Assembly (NCBI RefSeq): GCF_022829285.1
Contig: NZ_JAKSYI010000108.1
Location: 124,001 to 188,000 of the forward strand
Direction of reading: 5' to 3'
Length of the DNA stretch: 64,000 nucleotides
From: Methylobacterium sp. J-078
GTDB taxonomy: Bacteria; Pseudomonadota; Alphaproteobacteria; Rhizobiales; Beijerinckiaceae
Shown here: positions 9,047-18,012 of the stretch, one piece after another
Layout: each line of letters opens with the position of its first letter
How positions within the stretch are numbered: the first letter of the stretch is position 1
The notes under the pieces: model-generated
Database searches by the model: none
Told to the model about the DNA's origin: nothing
Seen by the model: only the letters and a program-made list of their open reading frames with translations
Program-made: the position numbers and the translations under genes

Positions 9047-10783
9047 ATGCTGAAGGCCTTCCTCGCCTATTACCGGCCGCACCGGACGCTGTTCCTTGTC
9101 GATTTCGGCTGCGCCGTGCTGTCCGGCCTGCTCGAGCTCGGCTTTCCCATGGCGGTGAAGGTCTTCGTGGACGTGCTGCTGCCGCGCCAGGACTGGCAGC
9201 TCATCCTGCTCGCCGCCCTCGGCCTCGGGCTGGTCTACGTGGCCAATGCCGGCCTGATGGTGGTGGTGACCTATTGGGGCCACGTGCTCGGCATCAACAT
9301 CGAGACCGAGATGCGGGCGCGGGCCTTCGACCACCTGCAGAAGCTCTCGTTCCGGTTCTACGACAACCAGAAGACCGGCCACCTCGTCGCCCGCGTGACC
9401 AAGGACCTGGAGGAGATCGGCGAGGTCGCCCATCACGGCCCCGAGGACCTGTTCATCGCCGTGATGACGCTGCTCGGCGCCTTCGGCCTGATGCTGTTCG
9501 TCCACCCGCCGCTCGCCCTGATGACGGCCGCGATCCTGCCCGTGATCGCCTTCGTGACCCTGCGCTACGGCGGGCGCATGACCCGGAACTGGCAGGCGCA
9601 GTACGGCCGGGTCGGCGCCTTCAACGCCCGCATCGAGGAGAATGTCGGCGGCATGCGGGTGGTCCAGGCCTTCGCCAACGAGCCGCACGAGCGGCGCCTC
9701 TTCGCTTGCGACAACGCGCGCTACCGCGCGACCAAGCTCGAGGCCTACCGGATCATGGCGGCCAGCCTGTCGATCAACTACCTCGGCATGCGCCTCGTCC
9801 AGATCGTGGTGCTGCTGGGCGGCGCCGCCTACGTGGTGCGCGGCGAGCTGAGCCCCGGCGGCTTCGTCGGCTTCCTGCTGCTGGTGGGCGTGTTCTACCG
9901 GCCCCTGGAGAAGATCGGCGCCGTGGTCGAGACCTACCCGAAGGGGATCGCGGGCTTCCGGCGCTACGCGGCGCTGTTGGCCACCGCCCCCGACATCGTG
10001 GACCGTCCCGATGCCGTTGCGGCACCGCCCTTGCGCGGCGACATCCGCTTCGAGGGCGTGCGGTTCGGCTATGCGGAGGGCCGCCCCGTCCTGCGGGACC
10101 TGACCCTGGCGATCCGGGCGGGCGAGACGGTGGCCTTCGTCGGCCCCTCGGGGGCGGGCAAGACGACGCTGTGTTCGCTGATCCCGCGCTTCTACGAGGT
10201 CGAGGCCGGGCGGATCAGCATCGACGGGCACGATATCCGGGACCTCACCCTCGCGTCCCTGCGCCGGCAGATCGGCATCGTGCAGCAGGACGTGTTCCTG
10301 TTCGCCGGCACGATCCGCGAGAACATCGCGTATGGCCGCCTCGATGCGGATGACGGCGCCATCCGGGCGGCGGCGAGCCGGGCCCGCCTCGACGGCCTTT
10401 TGGAGACCCTGCCCGAGGGCCTGGACACGCTTGTGGGCGAGCGCGGGGTGAAGCTCTCGGGCGGCCAGAAGCAGCGCCTCGCCATCGCGCGCGTGTTCCT
10501 GAAGAACCCGCCGATCCTGATTCTCGACGAGGCGACCTCCGCCCTCGACACGCAGACCGAGCAGGAGATCCAGCTCTCCCTTGTCGAACTCGCGCAAGGG
10601 CGCACGACCCTGGTCATCGCCCACCGGCTCGCCACCATCCAGCAGGCGGACCGGATCGTGGTGGTGGGCGAGAACGGCATCGTCGAGGAGGGCCCGCACG
10701 AGGCCCTGCTCAAGTCCGGCGGCGCCTATGGCCGCCTCTACGCCGCGCAGTTCGGGCCGGCGCGGCACGCGGCCCAGACCTGA
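9047..10783 (+). CDS. ABC exporter half-transporter (fused membrane and ATPase domains)
   Basis: A 578-residue MsbA/multidrug-type exporter expected to act as a homodimer in the inner membrane. The N-terminal ~320 residues form the six-helix membrane domain, with the typical RFYDNQKTGHL and TKDLEEI segments. The C-terminal ATPase domain has Walker A GPSGAGKTT (366-374), the signature LSGGQKQR (from 470) and Walker B ILILDEATSALD (D494, E495), then the H-loop VIAHRLATI. The substrate is unknown: lipid, drug and siderophore exporters share this build. It stands next to a haem-type TonB receptor in convergent orientation, but nothing shows a functional link. Confidence 0.92.
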   Translation: MLKAFLAYYRPHRTLFLVDFGCAVLSGLLELGFPMAVKVFVDVLLPRQDWQLILLAALGLGLVYVANAGLMVVVTYWGHVLGINIETEMRARAFDHLQKLSFRFYDNQKTGHLVARVTKDLEEIGEVAHHGPEDLFIAVMTLLGAFGLMLFVHPPLALMTAAILPVIAFVTLRYGGRMTRNWQAQYGRVGAFNARIEENVGGMRVVQAFANEPHERRLFACDNARYRATKLEAYRIMAASLSINYLGMRLVQIVVLLGGAAYVVRGELSPGGFVGFLLLVGVFYRPLEKIGAVVETYPKGIAGFRRYAALLATAPDIVDRPDAVAAPPLRGDIRFEGVRFGYAEGRPVLRDLTLAIRAGETVAFVGPSGAGKTTLCSLIPRFYEVEAGRISIDGHDIRDLTLASLRRQIGIVQQDVFLFAGTIRENIAYGRLDADDGAIRAAASRARLDGLLETLPEGLDTLVGERGVKLSGGQKQRLAIARVFLKNPPILILDEATSALDTQTEQEIQLSLVELAQGRTTLVIAHRLATIQQADRIVVVGENGIVEEGPHEALLKSGGAYGRLYAAQFGPARHAAQT

Positions 10784-10796
10784 GGCTTGGCCGCGG

Positions 10797-10817
10797 GCAG
10801 GGGCGTCGCCCCCCTGC
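10797..10817. terminator. possible bidirectional terminator hairpin
   Basis: GCAGGGG pairs with CCCCTGC around a short loop, between the convergent ABC exporter and TonB receptor genes. No T-run follows, as is common in very GC-rich genomes, so function is only suggested by position. Confidence 0.35.
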
Positions 10818-10868
10818 CCCACCGCGCCTCGTCCCCCCCCTGCCCCCGGTTGCGAAGGCGGCGCGCTT

Positions 10869-13028
10869 TCAGCGCGTGGCGAACTTGATGCTGATCGCGG
10901 CCTTGGCCACGAGGCCGGGATTGGGCAGCGCGTTGAGGTACTGGGTGTAGCGCTTGTCGAAGGCGTTCTGGAGGATGAAATCCGCCTTGATCTGGTCGTT
11001 GACCCGGTAGGAGGCGAAGAAGTCCACCAGCGCGTAGGCCTTGGTCGCCAGGATGGTGGCGCCGGCCGGCAGGTCGGTGCGGGCATCCACGAGGTTGAGG
11101 CGGCTGCCCACCGTGAGGCGGTCGTCGAGGAAGCGCAGGCCGAGCGTCGCGCTGATCCGGTCGGGCGGCACGGTGACGAGGCTCTGGCGGGTCGCCCTGT
11201 CGCGCCCCTCGGTGTGGGTGGCGGCCAGCGAGACGAAGCCCCTGCCCCAGTCGTAGGCGCCCTCGAGTTCGACGCCCGAGAGCTCGGCCCGGGCGATGTT
11301 GAGGTACTGGAACGACTGGACCGGGATCACGCAGGGGAAGCGTCCGGGAATGCGGGCGCAGGTCGAAGCCGGGATGCCCGCGATGGCCGGCACGAAGTAG
11401 GTCGGCCCCACCGCCTGGATGTTGATGAAGTCGTCGATCTCGTTCTGGAAGACGTTGACCTTGGCCCGGAACACGTCCCCCGGAACCAGGACCTCGTTGT
11501 ATTTCAGGTTGACGCCGCCCTCGACCGTGCGGGCCACCTCGGGGCGCAGGGTCGGGTTCGGCAGGATGCTGAAGGCCGGGAAGGGGTGGATGCCCTGGAC
11601 CAGCGTCTCGGTGATCGAGGGCGCGCGGTAGCCCTCCGCGTAGGTGCCGTAGAGCTCGATGCCGGGCAACGGCGAGACGCCCACCGTGATCTTCGGGGAC
11701 ACCCGCTCGCCGCTGGAGCGGTAGATTCCGCCCGACAGTTCGTAGGTGTCGTAGCGCAGGGCCCCGATCACCCGGAGCCAGTCGGCGTAGCGGATCTCGT
11801 CCTGCACGAAGGCGCCGGCCAGCGAGCGCTCGCCCGAGGGCGTGAAGGCGCTGCCGAAGCCGCCGGCCTTGTCGGTGGTGTGGACGCTGTTGCGCACGAC
11901 GTCGCCGCCGATGGTCAGCGCGTGGCTGAGCGCCCAGGTGTCGAAGCGCGCGGTGTTGTGGACGTCGAGGCCCGTGGTCTCGATGTCGTAGGTGATGCGG
12001 TCGCCCGCGCGGGTGCCGAGGCGGCCGTAGAGGCCGCTCGCGGTGTCCTGCAGGTAGGTCAGGTCGTTGTGCGTGGTGGTGGTGTAGCCCTTGATGCTGA
12101 GATCGAGCAGGGGCACGTCCGGCCGGCTGAACCGGTAGCCCAGCGTGTAGGTGTCGGCCTGCACCGCATTGGCGAATCGCGCGCCGGCGTTGCTGGTGCC
12201 CGCGTTGGCGAAGTCGAAGCGCTGCAGCAGCGCCGTGCCGCTGATCTCGTGCCCGTCGGCGGGGCGGAGGTTGAATTTGGCGAGCCCCGAGGTCAGTTCG
12301 TTGCCGGTGTCGCGCACCAGGGTGCCGAGGCCGTCGCGGTACGGTCCGTTGTTGCGGAACACGAACTGCCCGAACACGTCGGCCGCCGTACCGATGCGGG
12401 CGCCGAGCGCCGTGGAGTTGATGAATTTCTGGCCGTTGGTGCCGAAGCCCTGCTTCTGCACGGCGCCGGCCGTCTCGTCGGGGGCCAGGATGTCGTCGAT
12501 AGAGCGGGTCCGGAAGGAAGCGACGCCGCCGATGGCGCCCGACCCGTAGATGGTGGCGGTCGGCCCCCGGGTGATGTCGACGCCGCCGACGAGTTCGGGA
12601 TCGAGGTAGAACACGCCGTTGGCGCTGTGGCCCGAGGTCTGGAAATCCTGGCGCGCGCCGTCGACCAGCACGTTGACGCGCCCGAAATCCTGCAGGCCCC
12701 GGATGTTGATCGCCTGGGCCGGGTCGTTCTGGTTCTCCTGGGTGGTGACGCCGGGCACGTCGCGCAGCACGTCCGAGAGCCGGCTCGGCTGGATGCGCTC
12801 GATCTGCTCAGCTGTGACGACGCTGGTGCCCGAGAGCGCGTCGACCGCCGAACCGGGGGTCTTGGTGGAGGAGACCGAGATGGTATCGAGGCTGACATCG
12901 GCATCGGCCGGTCCCGCGCGGACGGGTGTGGGCGCCGGAGCCTGCCCTGGACTCTGCGCCTGCGCGGCGCCGAGGGCCGCGCACGAGACGCCGAGCGCCA
13001 GCCAGGCGCGGTGAGACGATCGGGACAT
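10869..13028 (-). CDS. hmuR: TonB-dependent outer membrane haem receptor
   Basis: A 719-residue outer membrane receptor with a signal peptide (to about residue 24, AAQA-QS) and a plug domain beginning LDTISVSSTKTPGS (TonB box region), with the plug marker INIRGLQDFGRV. A beta-barrel follows to the C-terminal aromatic-poor end KFATR. The haem-receptor signatures are present in order: a YRAP variant of the FRAP box at 467-470 and NPTL (NPNL box) at 491-494, separated by a His-containing loop. It follows the hmuPTUV operon on the same strand after 185 bases, supporting haem or haemoprotein as substrate. Whether it is co-transcribed or has its own promoter in the gap is not clear. Confidence 0.88.
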   Translation of the reverse strand: MSRSSHRAWLALGVSCAALGAAQAQSPGQAPAPTPVRAGPADADVSLDTISVSSTKTPGSAVDALSGTSVVTAEQIERIQPSRLSDVLRDVPGVTTQENQNDPAQAINIRGLQDFGRVNVLVDGARQDFQTSGHSANGVFYLDPELVGGVDITRGPTATIYGSGAIGGVASFRTRSIDDILAPDETAGAVQKQGFGTNGQKFINSTALGARIGTAADVFGQFVFRNNGPYRDGLGTLVRDTGNELTSGLAKFNLRPADGHEISGTALLQRFDFANAGTSNAGARFANAVQADTYTLGYRFSRPDVPLLDLSIKGYTTTTHNDLTYLQDTASGLYGRLGTRAGDRITYDIETTGLDVHNTARFDTWALSHALTIGGDVVRNSVHTTDKAGGFGSAFTPSGERSLAGAFVQDEIRYADWLRVIGALRYDTYELSGGIYRSSGERVSPKITVGVSPLPGIELYGTYAEGYRAPSITETLVQGIHPFPAFSILPNPTLRPEVARTVEGGVNLKYNEVLVPGDVFRAKVNVFQNEIDDFINIQAVGPTYFVPAIAGIPASTCARIPGRFPCVIPVQSFQYLNIARAELSGVELEGAYDWGRGFVSLAATHTEGRDRATRQSLVTVPPDRISATLGLRFLDDRLTVGSRLNLVDARTDLPAGATILATKAYALVDFFASYRVNDQIKADFILQNAFDKRYTQYLNALPNPGLVAKAAISIKFATR

Positions 13029-13213
13029 GGGGAAATCCGCCGGGAACGCAGTCGAACGATTGGCTGGCTGGCGGAGGGCTGGCTGGCTGGTGCCCGGGTG
13101 GTCTGGGGGGCGCGCCCCGACGGGTCAACGGAGGGGACGCAGCCGCGATCTGGAGGCGTTCGGATCTGCCATCGGGCGAATCTGAAGCCGTTCCAGGCTT
13201 GCGAAAACTTCGC

Positions 13214-14038
13214 TCACGCCTGTGGCATGGATGCCACACGGCGCTGCGGCAGGACGAAGGGCTGGCCGGGTCCCGGAATCTGGCCGACGCGCCAGGGCAC
13301 GCCGAACACGTCCGCCAGGAGGTCGTCCCGGACGATGTCGGCCGGGGCACCGCGGGCGACGATGCGCCCGGCCTCCATCACCACCAGGGTGTCGGCATAG
13401 GCCGCCGCGAGGTTGAGGTCGTGCAGGATCGCCACCACGGCGGCGCCCTCGGCGGCGATCCGCGCGGCGGCGTCCAGGAGGCTCGACTGGTGGCGCAGGT
13501 CGAGGCTCGCGGTCGGCTCGTCCAGGAACAGCACCTGGCGCGGCGCCACGGTCCGCCCGGCCGCGAGCTGGCACAGGGCCCGGGCGAACTGCACCCGGGC
13601 CTGCTCGCCCCCGGAGAGGGTCGCGTAGATCCGGTCCGCCAGGTGGGCGACGTCGGCGCGGCGCAGGGCCTCCTCGAGGATCGCATCGCGCGCGGCGCGT
13701 CCGAGACGGCGACCGATGCCGTCGAGACCGATCCGCGCCACCTCGGCGGCGGCGAACGGGAAGGTCAGGCGCGCCGCCTGCGGCATCACCGCCCGCAGGG
13801 TCGCGAGGCGCCAGGGCGGGATCGCCGCCGCCGGCTCGCCCGCATAGGCGAGGGTGCCGGCGAGCGGCCGCAACTCCCCGCTGAGGAGCCGCAGCAGGGT
13901 GGATTTGCCGGCACCGTTGGGACCGACGATGACCTGTACCGTTCCGGGATCGGCCCGGATGTCGGCCGCCTCCACGAGGCACCGTCCGCCCGCCGCGTAG
14001 GTCAGGCCCCGGCCGAGGAGGAGCGGCGCCTCACTCAT
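13214..14038 (-). CDS. hmuV: haem ABC transporter ATP-binding protein
   Basis: Energises haem import through HmuU. The 274-residue protein shows Walker A GPNGAGKST (39-47), the Q-loop region VMPQAARL, signature LSGGEQARVQ (from 141), Walker B FLDEPTASLD (172-180) and the switch histidine in ILHDLNLAA. The start ATG at 14038 overlaps the end of hmuU by 8 bases, indicating coupled translation. The length and the TFPF segment after the Q-loop are typical of HmuV. A small hairpin (GCGAA/TTCGC) follows the stop. Confidence 0.93.
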   Translation of the reverse strand: MSEAPLLLGRGLTYAAGGRCLVEAADIRADPGTVQVIVGPNGAGKSTLLRLLSGELRPLAGTLAYAGEPAAAIPPWRLATLRAVMPQAARLTFPFAAAEVARIGLDGIGRRLGRAARDAILEEALRRADVAHLADRIYATLSGGEQARVQFARALCQLAAGRTVAPRQVLFLDEPTASLDLRHQSSLLDAAARIAAEGAAVVAILHDLNLAAAYADTLVVMEAGRIVARGAPADIVRDDLLADVFGVPWRVGQIPGPGQPFVLPQRRVASMPQA

Positions 14039-15101
14039 GGGCGACGCGCGACCGGCCGAGCAGCAGCCAGAGGAAGACGGGCGCGCCGACCAGCGCCGTG
14101 ACGATGCCGATCGGCAGTTCGGCGGGTGCCACGACGAGGCGCGCGGCCACGTCCGCCAGCACCAGCAGGGTCCCGCCGAGGAGGGCGCATGCGGGCAGGA
14201 GGCGGCGGTGCTCGGGGCCGATGACGAGGCGCAGGGCATGGGGGACGACGAGGCCGACGAAGCCGATGACCCCGGCCGCCGCCACGCCGGCCCCCACCGC
14301 CACGGCGACCAGCAGGATGACGCAGCGCTTGAGGCGCTCCACCGCGATTCCGAGGTGGAAGGCCTCCGCCTCGCCCAGGACCAGGGCGTTGAGGCCGCGC
14401 CCCAGGAACGGCACGAGGACGAGGACGGGCAGGATCGCGGGGGCGCTCGCCGCCACCTTGGTCCAGGTGGCGCCTCCCAGGCTGCCCAGCGACCAGAAGG
14501 TGAGGTCGCGCAGCTGCCGGTCGTCGCTGGCATAGACCAGGAGGCCCGTCAGCGCACCGGTCAGGGCCGCGAGGGCGATGCCGGCGAGAAGCAGGGTCGC
14601 CACGGCGGTGCGCCCGCCCCGGGAGGCCACCGCGTAGAGCCCGAGGGTCGCCGCGAGCCCGCCCAGGAACGCCGCAACGGGCAGGGTGGCGTAGGGCAGA
14701 GGGCCGGAGAGGCCGAGGGTTGCCCGCAGGCGATCCCCGAGGACGATCACCGCCGCGGCGGCCAGCCCCGCCCCGGCCGAGACGCCGACGAGGGCGGGAT
14801 CGGCGAGGGGGTTCCGGAACAGGCCCTGCATCAGGGCACCGGAGACCGCGAGGCCGGCGCCCACGAGGAGGCCGAGGAGCGTGCGCGGCAGCCGGATGTT
14901 GAGGATCACCAGGGCCTCGCGCGCCAGGTCCGGGTCCCCTCCCCCCTGCAGCAGGACCGCGACGACGCGGCCCGGCGGGATCGCGACCGCGCCGAGGCCG
15001 AGGGAGGCCAGCACCGCGCCCGCCAGGGCCAGGCCGAGGACCGCGAAGACGAGGAGACCGGACCCGCGTGCGGCGGACGCCCTACCCCGCGCCTCAGCCA
15101 C
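14031..15101 (-). CDS. hmuU: haem ABC transporter permease (FecCD family)
   Basis: Inner membrane permease, working as a dimer. The 356-residue product is almost entirely hydrophobic with about ten membrane segments and the FecCD markers IRLPRTLLGLLVGAGLAVSG near the N-terminus, GLFRNPLADP, and GFVGLVVPHALR (the coupling helix contacting the ATPase). It overlaps hmuT by 8 bases upstream and hmuV by 8 bases downstream, so it belongs to one tight operon. Confidence 0.94.
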   Translation of the reverse strand: MAEARGRASAARGSGLLVFAVLGLALAGAVLASLGLGAVAIPPGRVVAVLLQGGGDPDLAREALVILNIRLPRTLLGLLVGAGLAVSGALMQGLFRNPLADPALVGVSAGAGLAAAAVIVLGDRLRATLGLSGPLPYATLPVAAFLGGLAATLGLYAVASRGGRTAVATLLLAGIALAALTGALTGLLVYASDDRQLRDLTFWSLGSLGGATWTKVAASAPAILPVLVLVPFLGRGLNALVLGEAEAFHLGIAVERLKRCVILLVAVAVGAGVAAAGVIGFVGLVVPHALRLVIGPEHRRLLPACALLGGTLLVLADVAARLVVAPAELPIGIVTALVGAPVFLWLLLGRSRVAHE

Positions 15102-16008
15102 GCCGGAGGTCCGGATAGGCCCGCCGCATCACTGTGTCCGCCGCCTCGGGGGTGCGCGGGCCGAAGCCGAGGAGCGTGAGCCCGTCCAGGGTCACCAGGG
15201 CCTGGCGGGCGGCCGCCGGGCTCTGGGCCAGGGCGGTCCCGGGGGCGAACACGGCCTCCGGCGTCGGCGGGCTGCCCTCCGAGGCCATCATCACGACGAG
15301 ATTTGGGGCGGCGGCCACGATCGCCTCGTCGGTGATCGGCTTGAAGCCCTCGATCCGATCGGCCGCGTTGCGGATGCCGGCGAGCGCCAGGATGCCGTCC
15401 GCCGTCGAGTTGCGCCCCCCGACCATGACCCGGCCGTTGGCGAGGGAGAGGACGACGAGGGCCCCGATCGGGCGCTCCACGCGAGCCCGCGCCTGCGCCA
15501 GGGCCGTGAAGCGGGCGGCGACCGCCTGCCTCAGGGCCTCGGCTTCCGCCGCGAGCCCCGCGAGGCGGCCGACAGCCAGGATCTTGTCGAGGACGCCCTC
15601 GGCGGAGGGCGGCTCGCGCACCCACCGGACCGGCACGCCCGCCTCCTCCACCAGCGCCAGCACGGCGGGCGGCCCTGCGCCCTCCGCCGCGATGACGAGA
15701 TCGGGGCGCACGGAGAGCAGCCCCTCGGCCGAGAGCGCCCGCAGGTAGCCGGCATTCGGCTTCTGCCGCAGCACCTCGGCGGGGAAGGTGCTGGTGGTGT
15801 CGACGACGGCGATGCGCGGGCCGGCGCCGAGGTCCCACAGGATCTCGGTCACGGCGCCCCCGAGGGAGGCGATGCGGGTGGCCGTCCCGCCCGCGGCGGG
15901 CGGCCCGTCCGCGACGGCGGGCGCAGCCGCCCGCGCGGGACGGAGCATCAGGGCGCAGCCGGCGGCGAGGAACGCGGCACGGCGGGTCGGGTCGGGCGCG
16001 CGGGTCAT
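15094..16008 (-). CDS. hmuT: haem-binding periplasmic protein
   Basis: Class III periplasmic binding protein delivering haem to HmuUV. The 304-residue protein has an N-terminal export signal with a twin-arginine-like TRRAAFLAAG, then RIASLGGAVTEILWDLG, the usual opening of the HmuT fold, and a second-lobe segment ALVVLSLANGRVMVGG. The ATG overlaps the hmuP stop (ATGA), so the two are coupled. Haem ligand residues cannot be assigned with certainty. Confidence 0.92.
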   Translation of the reverse strand: MTRAPDPTRRAAFLAAGCALMLRPARAAAPAVADGPPAAGGTATRIASLGGAVTEILWDLGAGPRIAVVDTTSTFPAEVLRQKPNAGYLRALSAEGLLSVRPDLVIAAEGAGPPAVLALVEEAGVPVRWVREPPSAEGVLDKILAVGRLAGLAAEAEALRQAVAARFTALAQARARVERPIGALVVLSLANGRVMVGGRNSTADGILALAGIRNAADRIEGFKPITDEAIVAAAPNLVVMMASEGSPPTPEAVFAPGTALAQSPAAARQALVTLDGLTLLGFGPRTPEAADTVMRRAYPDLRRG

Positions 16009-16202
16009 TTGGTGAGGATCAGCTTGTCGTTGGCGGTGATCCGCAGGCGGTAGCGATCCCCGCCGTGCAGGATGGTGATCTCGCGCTGCCCGCGCAGGAG
16101 AGATTGCGAGCTGATCTGCGCCGTCGCTCCCGCCGGCGGCATCGGGATCGCGGGTTCCTGAACCGCGGGGGGTACGGAATCGACACCGTCCGGCTGGGAC
16201 AT
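16005..16202 (-). CDS. hmuP: haemin uptake protein HemP/HmuP
   Basis: A 65-residue protein of the HemP family, recognised by the C-terminal core QSLLRGQREITILHGG followed by YRLRITANDKLILTK. In Bradyrhizobium HmuP acts together with Irr as an activator of haem-receptor expression; that role here is carried over from the family. The ATG at 16202 was chosen over a longer open frame (to 16241) because a GGAAG lies about nine bases upstream and the extension would run into the promoter dyad. First gene of hmuPTUV. Confidence 0.9.
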   Translation of the reverse strand: MSQPDGVDSVPPAVQEPAIPMPPAGATAQISSQSLLRGQREITILHGGDRYRLRITANDKLILTK

Positions 16203-16226
16203 CTTGTAGGACTTCCAAGGTATGTC

Positions 16227-16247
16227 TTTTCGTTGTAACAACTAAAA
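16227..16247. promoter_or_regulatory. 21-bp dyad in the divergent haem promoter
   Basis: TTTTCGTTGT and ACAACTAAAA face each other around a single A at 16237, with one mismatch in ten pairs. The site lies 25 bases upstream of the hmuP ATG and about 100 bases upstream of the divergent haem monooxygenase, a good place for an iron- or haem-responsive operator. It does not match the usual Irr (ICE) or RirA consensus closely as I remember them, so the cognate regulator is not named. Confidence 0.55.
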
Positions 16248-16347
16248 AGAACATCGACAGGCATGTACGGTGATAAATACGCTCGACAGATAGCACAAGC
16301 CGGTCTATCGCCCGGTTCGACCAAGCGGATCGTCGAAGAGGTGTCCC

Positions 16348-16653
16348 GTGTTCATTGCCATGAATCGCTTCAAGGTCGTCAAGGATGCCACCGCCGAGTT
16401 CGAGCAGGTCTGGCTCGGGCGCGACAGTCACCTCGGCGAGATGCCGGGCTTCGTCGAATTCCATCTCCTGAAGGGGCCCGAGCACGAGGACCATGTCCTC
16501 TACGCCTCGCACACCGTCTGGCGCTCGAAGGCCGAGTTCGAGGCCTGGACGCGCTCGGAGCAGTTCCGGAAGGCCCACAGCCGGGTGCCCTCGACGAAGC
16601 CGCTCTACCTGGGACATCCGAACTTCGAGGGCTTCGAGGCGGTCACGGCCTGA
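16348..16653 (+). CDS. IsdG-type haem-degrading monooxygenase (HmuQ/HmuD-like)
   Basis: A 101-residue ferredoxin-like (antibiotic biosynthesis monooxygenase fold) protein. The catalytic triad known from IsdG/IsdI (Asn7, Trp67, His77) has exact counterparts here: N6, W67 and H77. Together with its position opposite hmuPTUV this makes haem ring opening and iron release the likely role, as in Bradyrhizobium HmuQ and HmuD. Start GTG 16348 has GAAGAGG seven bases upstream; an ATG at 16360 is possible but would remove N6. No HmuS-type haem-degrading factor is in the window, so this would be the only visible haem-processing enzyme. Confidence 0.85.
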   Translation: MFIAMNRFKVVKDATAEFEQVWLGRDSHLGEMPGFVEFHLLKGPEHEDHVLYASHTVWRSKAEFEAWTRSEQFRKAHSRVPSTKPLYLGHPNFEGFEAVTA

Positions 16654-16695
16654 GGGCCGCCGGTCAGGCCCTCGGCCCGGCCGCTTTCTGAGGAC

Positions 16696-17901
16696 TCACG
16701 CTCGCCCGGGTCCGGGGCGCCGCAGCCCGGCCGCCAGCGGCAGCGCGCCGGCGCAGAGCGCCGCCATGCCCCAGAACGCCTCCGCCCCGAAGCGGCCGTA
16801 GAGCCACCCGGCCAGCCCGGTCAGGACGGTGTTGGCGAGCCCGAGCCCCAGGGTGGCGTAGAGGGTCTGGGCGGTGGCGCCCCCGCGCCCGGGTACGAGG
16901 TCGGCCAGCAGGCGCATGTTGGCGAGGTGGAGCAGCGCGAAGGTGAACCCGTGCAGGGCCTGGCCGAGGGCCAGCATCGGCACCGCCACCGTCGTCGCCA
17001 TGATCGCCCAGCGTAAGATTCCGGCGGCGGCGGCCAGCATCGCCGCCCCGGCGGTGCCCAGGCGCGCCAGCAGCCATGATCCGCCAAGGACGAACACGGC
17101 GACCTCCGAGAGCACCGCCAGGGACCAGAGCAGGCTGACCGTGCCGGGGCCGAGGCCCGCCGCGCGCCAGCGGATCACCGCGAAGGCCTCGTGCAGGGCG
17201 TGGCTGCCGATGACCAGGGCCGCCACGACGAGCACCCGCCGGAAGAGCGGCGCGGCCAGCAGGCCGCGCAGGTTCGGGGCTGCCAATCCGTCTGCCTCCG
17301 CTCGGGCGGGAGGCGGAGCCGCCGGAACCCGGCCCGCGGCCAGGGCGGTGAGGAGGAACAGGAGGCCGCTCGACACCAGGATGCTGCCGAGGCCCGCCCA
17401 GGCGACGGCCTGCCCTGAGAGCAGGGTGGCGAGGATGAACGCGGCCGATCCGGCCCCCCGGACCCAGCCGTAGGCGAAGGCCCGCCCCCGCTCGATCGCC
17501 GCGATCTCGATCGCCGCGAGGGTGAGGGCGTCCGCCAGGGGCGCGAGGGCGGCAAGGGCCGCGGCCTGCGCAAGGCCGATGAACAGGAGCGCGAAAAAGC
17601 CGTGCCCGAGGAGCGTGGCGAAGGCGAGGAACCCCGCCGCCGAGGCCCCGGCGGCCAGGACGGCGCGGGTCGCGTCGAGACGGTCCGCGATCCGCCCCGC
17701 CAGGGGGCCGGCCAGGAGCCGTATCAGGGTGCCGGCGGCGAGCACGATGCCGATCTCGGAGGGGTCGAGGCCGCGCTCGCCGAGGAAGCTGGGCAGAAAG
17801 GGCGAGACGGTGCCGTAGGCGGCGTAGAGGCTGCCCTGCAGGAACACGAAGGCCGGGAAGGACCCGAGGGCGGGTCGTCCCGGCGCGGAGGGCGCGTGCA
17901 C
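16696..17901 (-). CDS. MFS transporter
   Basis: A 401-residue inner membrane protein with about twelve hydrophobic helices. The loop 2-3 motif appears as GPLAGRIADRLDATR, and the second half begins around LRGLLAAPLFRR. The build recalls the MFS_1-like/3-phenylpropionate permease group (HcaT), but the substrate cannot be told. The start is a GTG at 17901. It is convergent with the haem monooxygenase and separated from it by 42 bases, with no evident role in haem uptake. Confidence 0.8.
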   Translation of the reverse strand: MHAPSAPGRPALGSFPAFVFLQGSLYAAYGTVSPFLPSFLGERGLDPSEIGIVLAAGTLIRLLAGPLAGRIADRLDATRAVLAAGASAAGFLAFATLLGHGFFALLFIGLAQAAALAALAPLADALTLAAIEIAAIERGRAFAYGWVRGAGSAAFILATLLSGQAVAWAGLGSILVSSGLLFLLTALAAGRVPAAPPPARAEADGLAAPNLRGLLAAPLFRRVLVVAALVIGSHALHEAFAVIRWRAAGLGPGTVSLLWSLAVLSEVAVFVLGGSWLLARLGTAGAAMLAAAAGILRWAIMATTVAVPMLALGQALHGFTFALLHLANMRLLADLVPGRGGATAQTLYATLGLGLANTVLTGLAGWLYGRFGAEAFWGMAALCAGALPLAAGLRRPGPGRA

Positions 17902-17966
17902 GGTCGGGCTCCCGGCGCGGGGTGGGGCGGGGCCGCGTCTCGCCCGTCCCTCCCCGATCGGGGAAA

Positions 17967-17985
17967 GCCCGTGCCGATCGCGGGC
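17967..17985 (-). terminator. possible terminator hairpin after the 30-residue gene
   Basis: GCCCG and CGGGC pair around a nine-base loop and are followed on the minus strand by TTTCCCC. A separate palindrome CCCCGATCGGGG lies at 17952-17963. Both fall in the gap before the MFS gene and could end transcription of the small ORF. Confidence 0.35.
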
Positions 17986-18012
17986 GGCTCAGGGTCGGCG
18001 CGTTCAGTCCAT

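Noticed and set aside
8699..11086. Minus-strand open frame of 795 codons
   Set aside because: Covers the ABC exporter on the other strand and an intergenic region; no domain and unnatural composition. The exporter frame has all ABC motifs.
13029..13213. GGCTGGCTGG-type short repeats upstream of the TonB receptor as a regulatory array
   Set aside because: Short simple-sequence repeats of a common GC-rich tetramer with no symmetry; no evidence of function.
10581..13400. Plus-strand open frame of 939 codons
   Set aside because: Antisense to the TonB receptor, whose own frame has signal peptide, plug and haem-receptor boxes.
16348..16653. Calling the haem oxygenase a generic antibiotic biosynthesis monooxygenase
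   Set aside because: The exact N6/W67/H77 triad and the haem locus context point to the IsdG-type subgroup.
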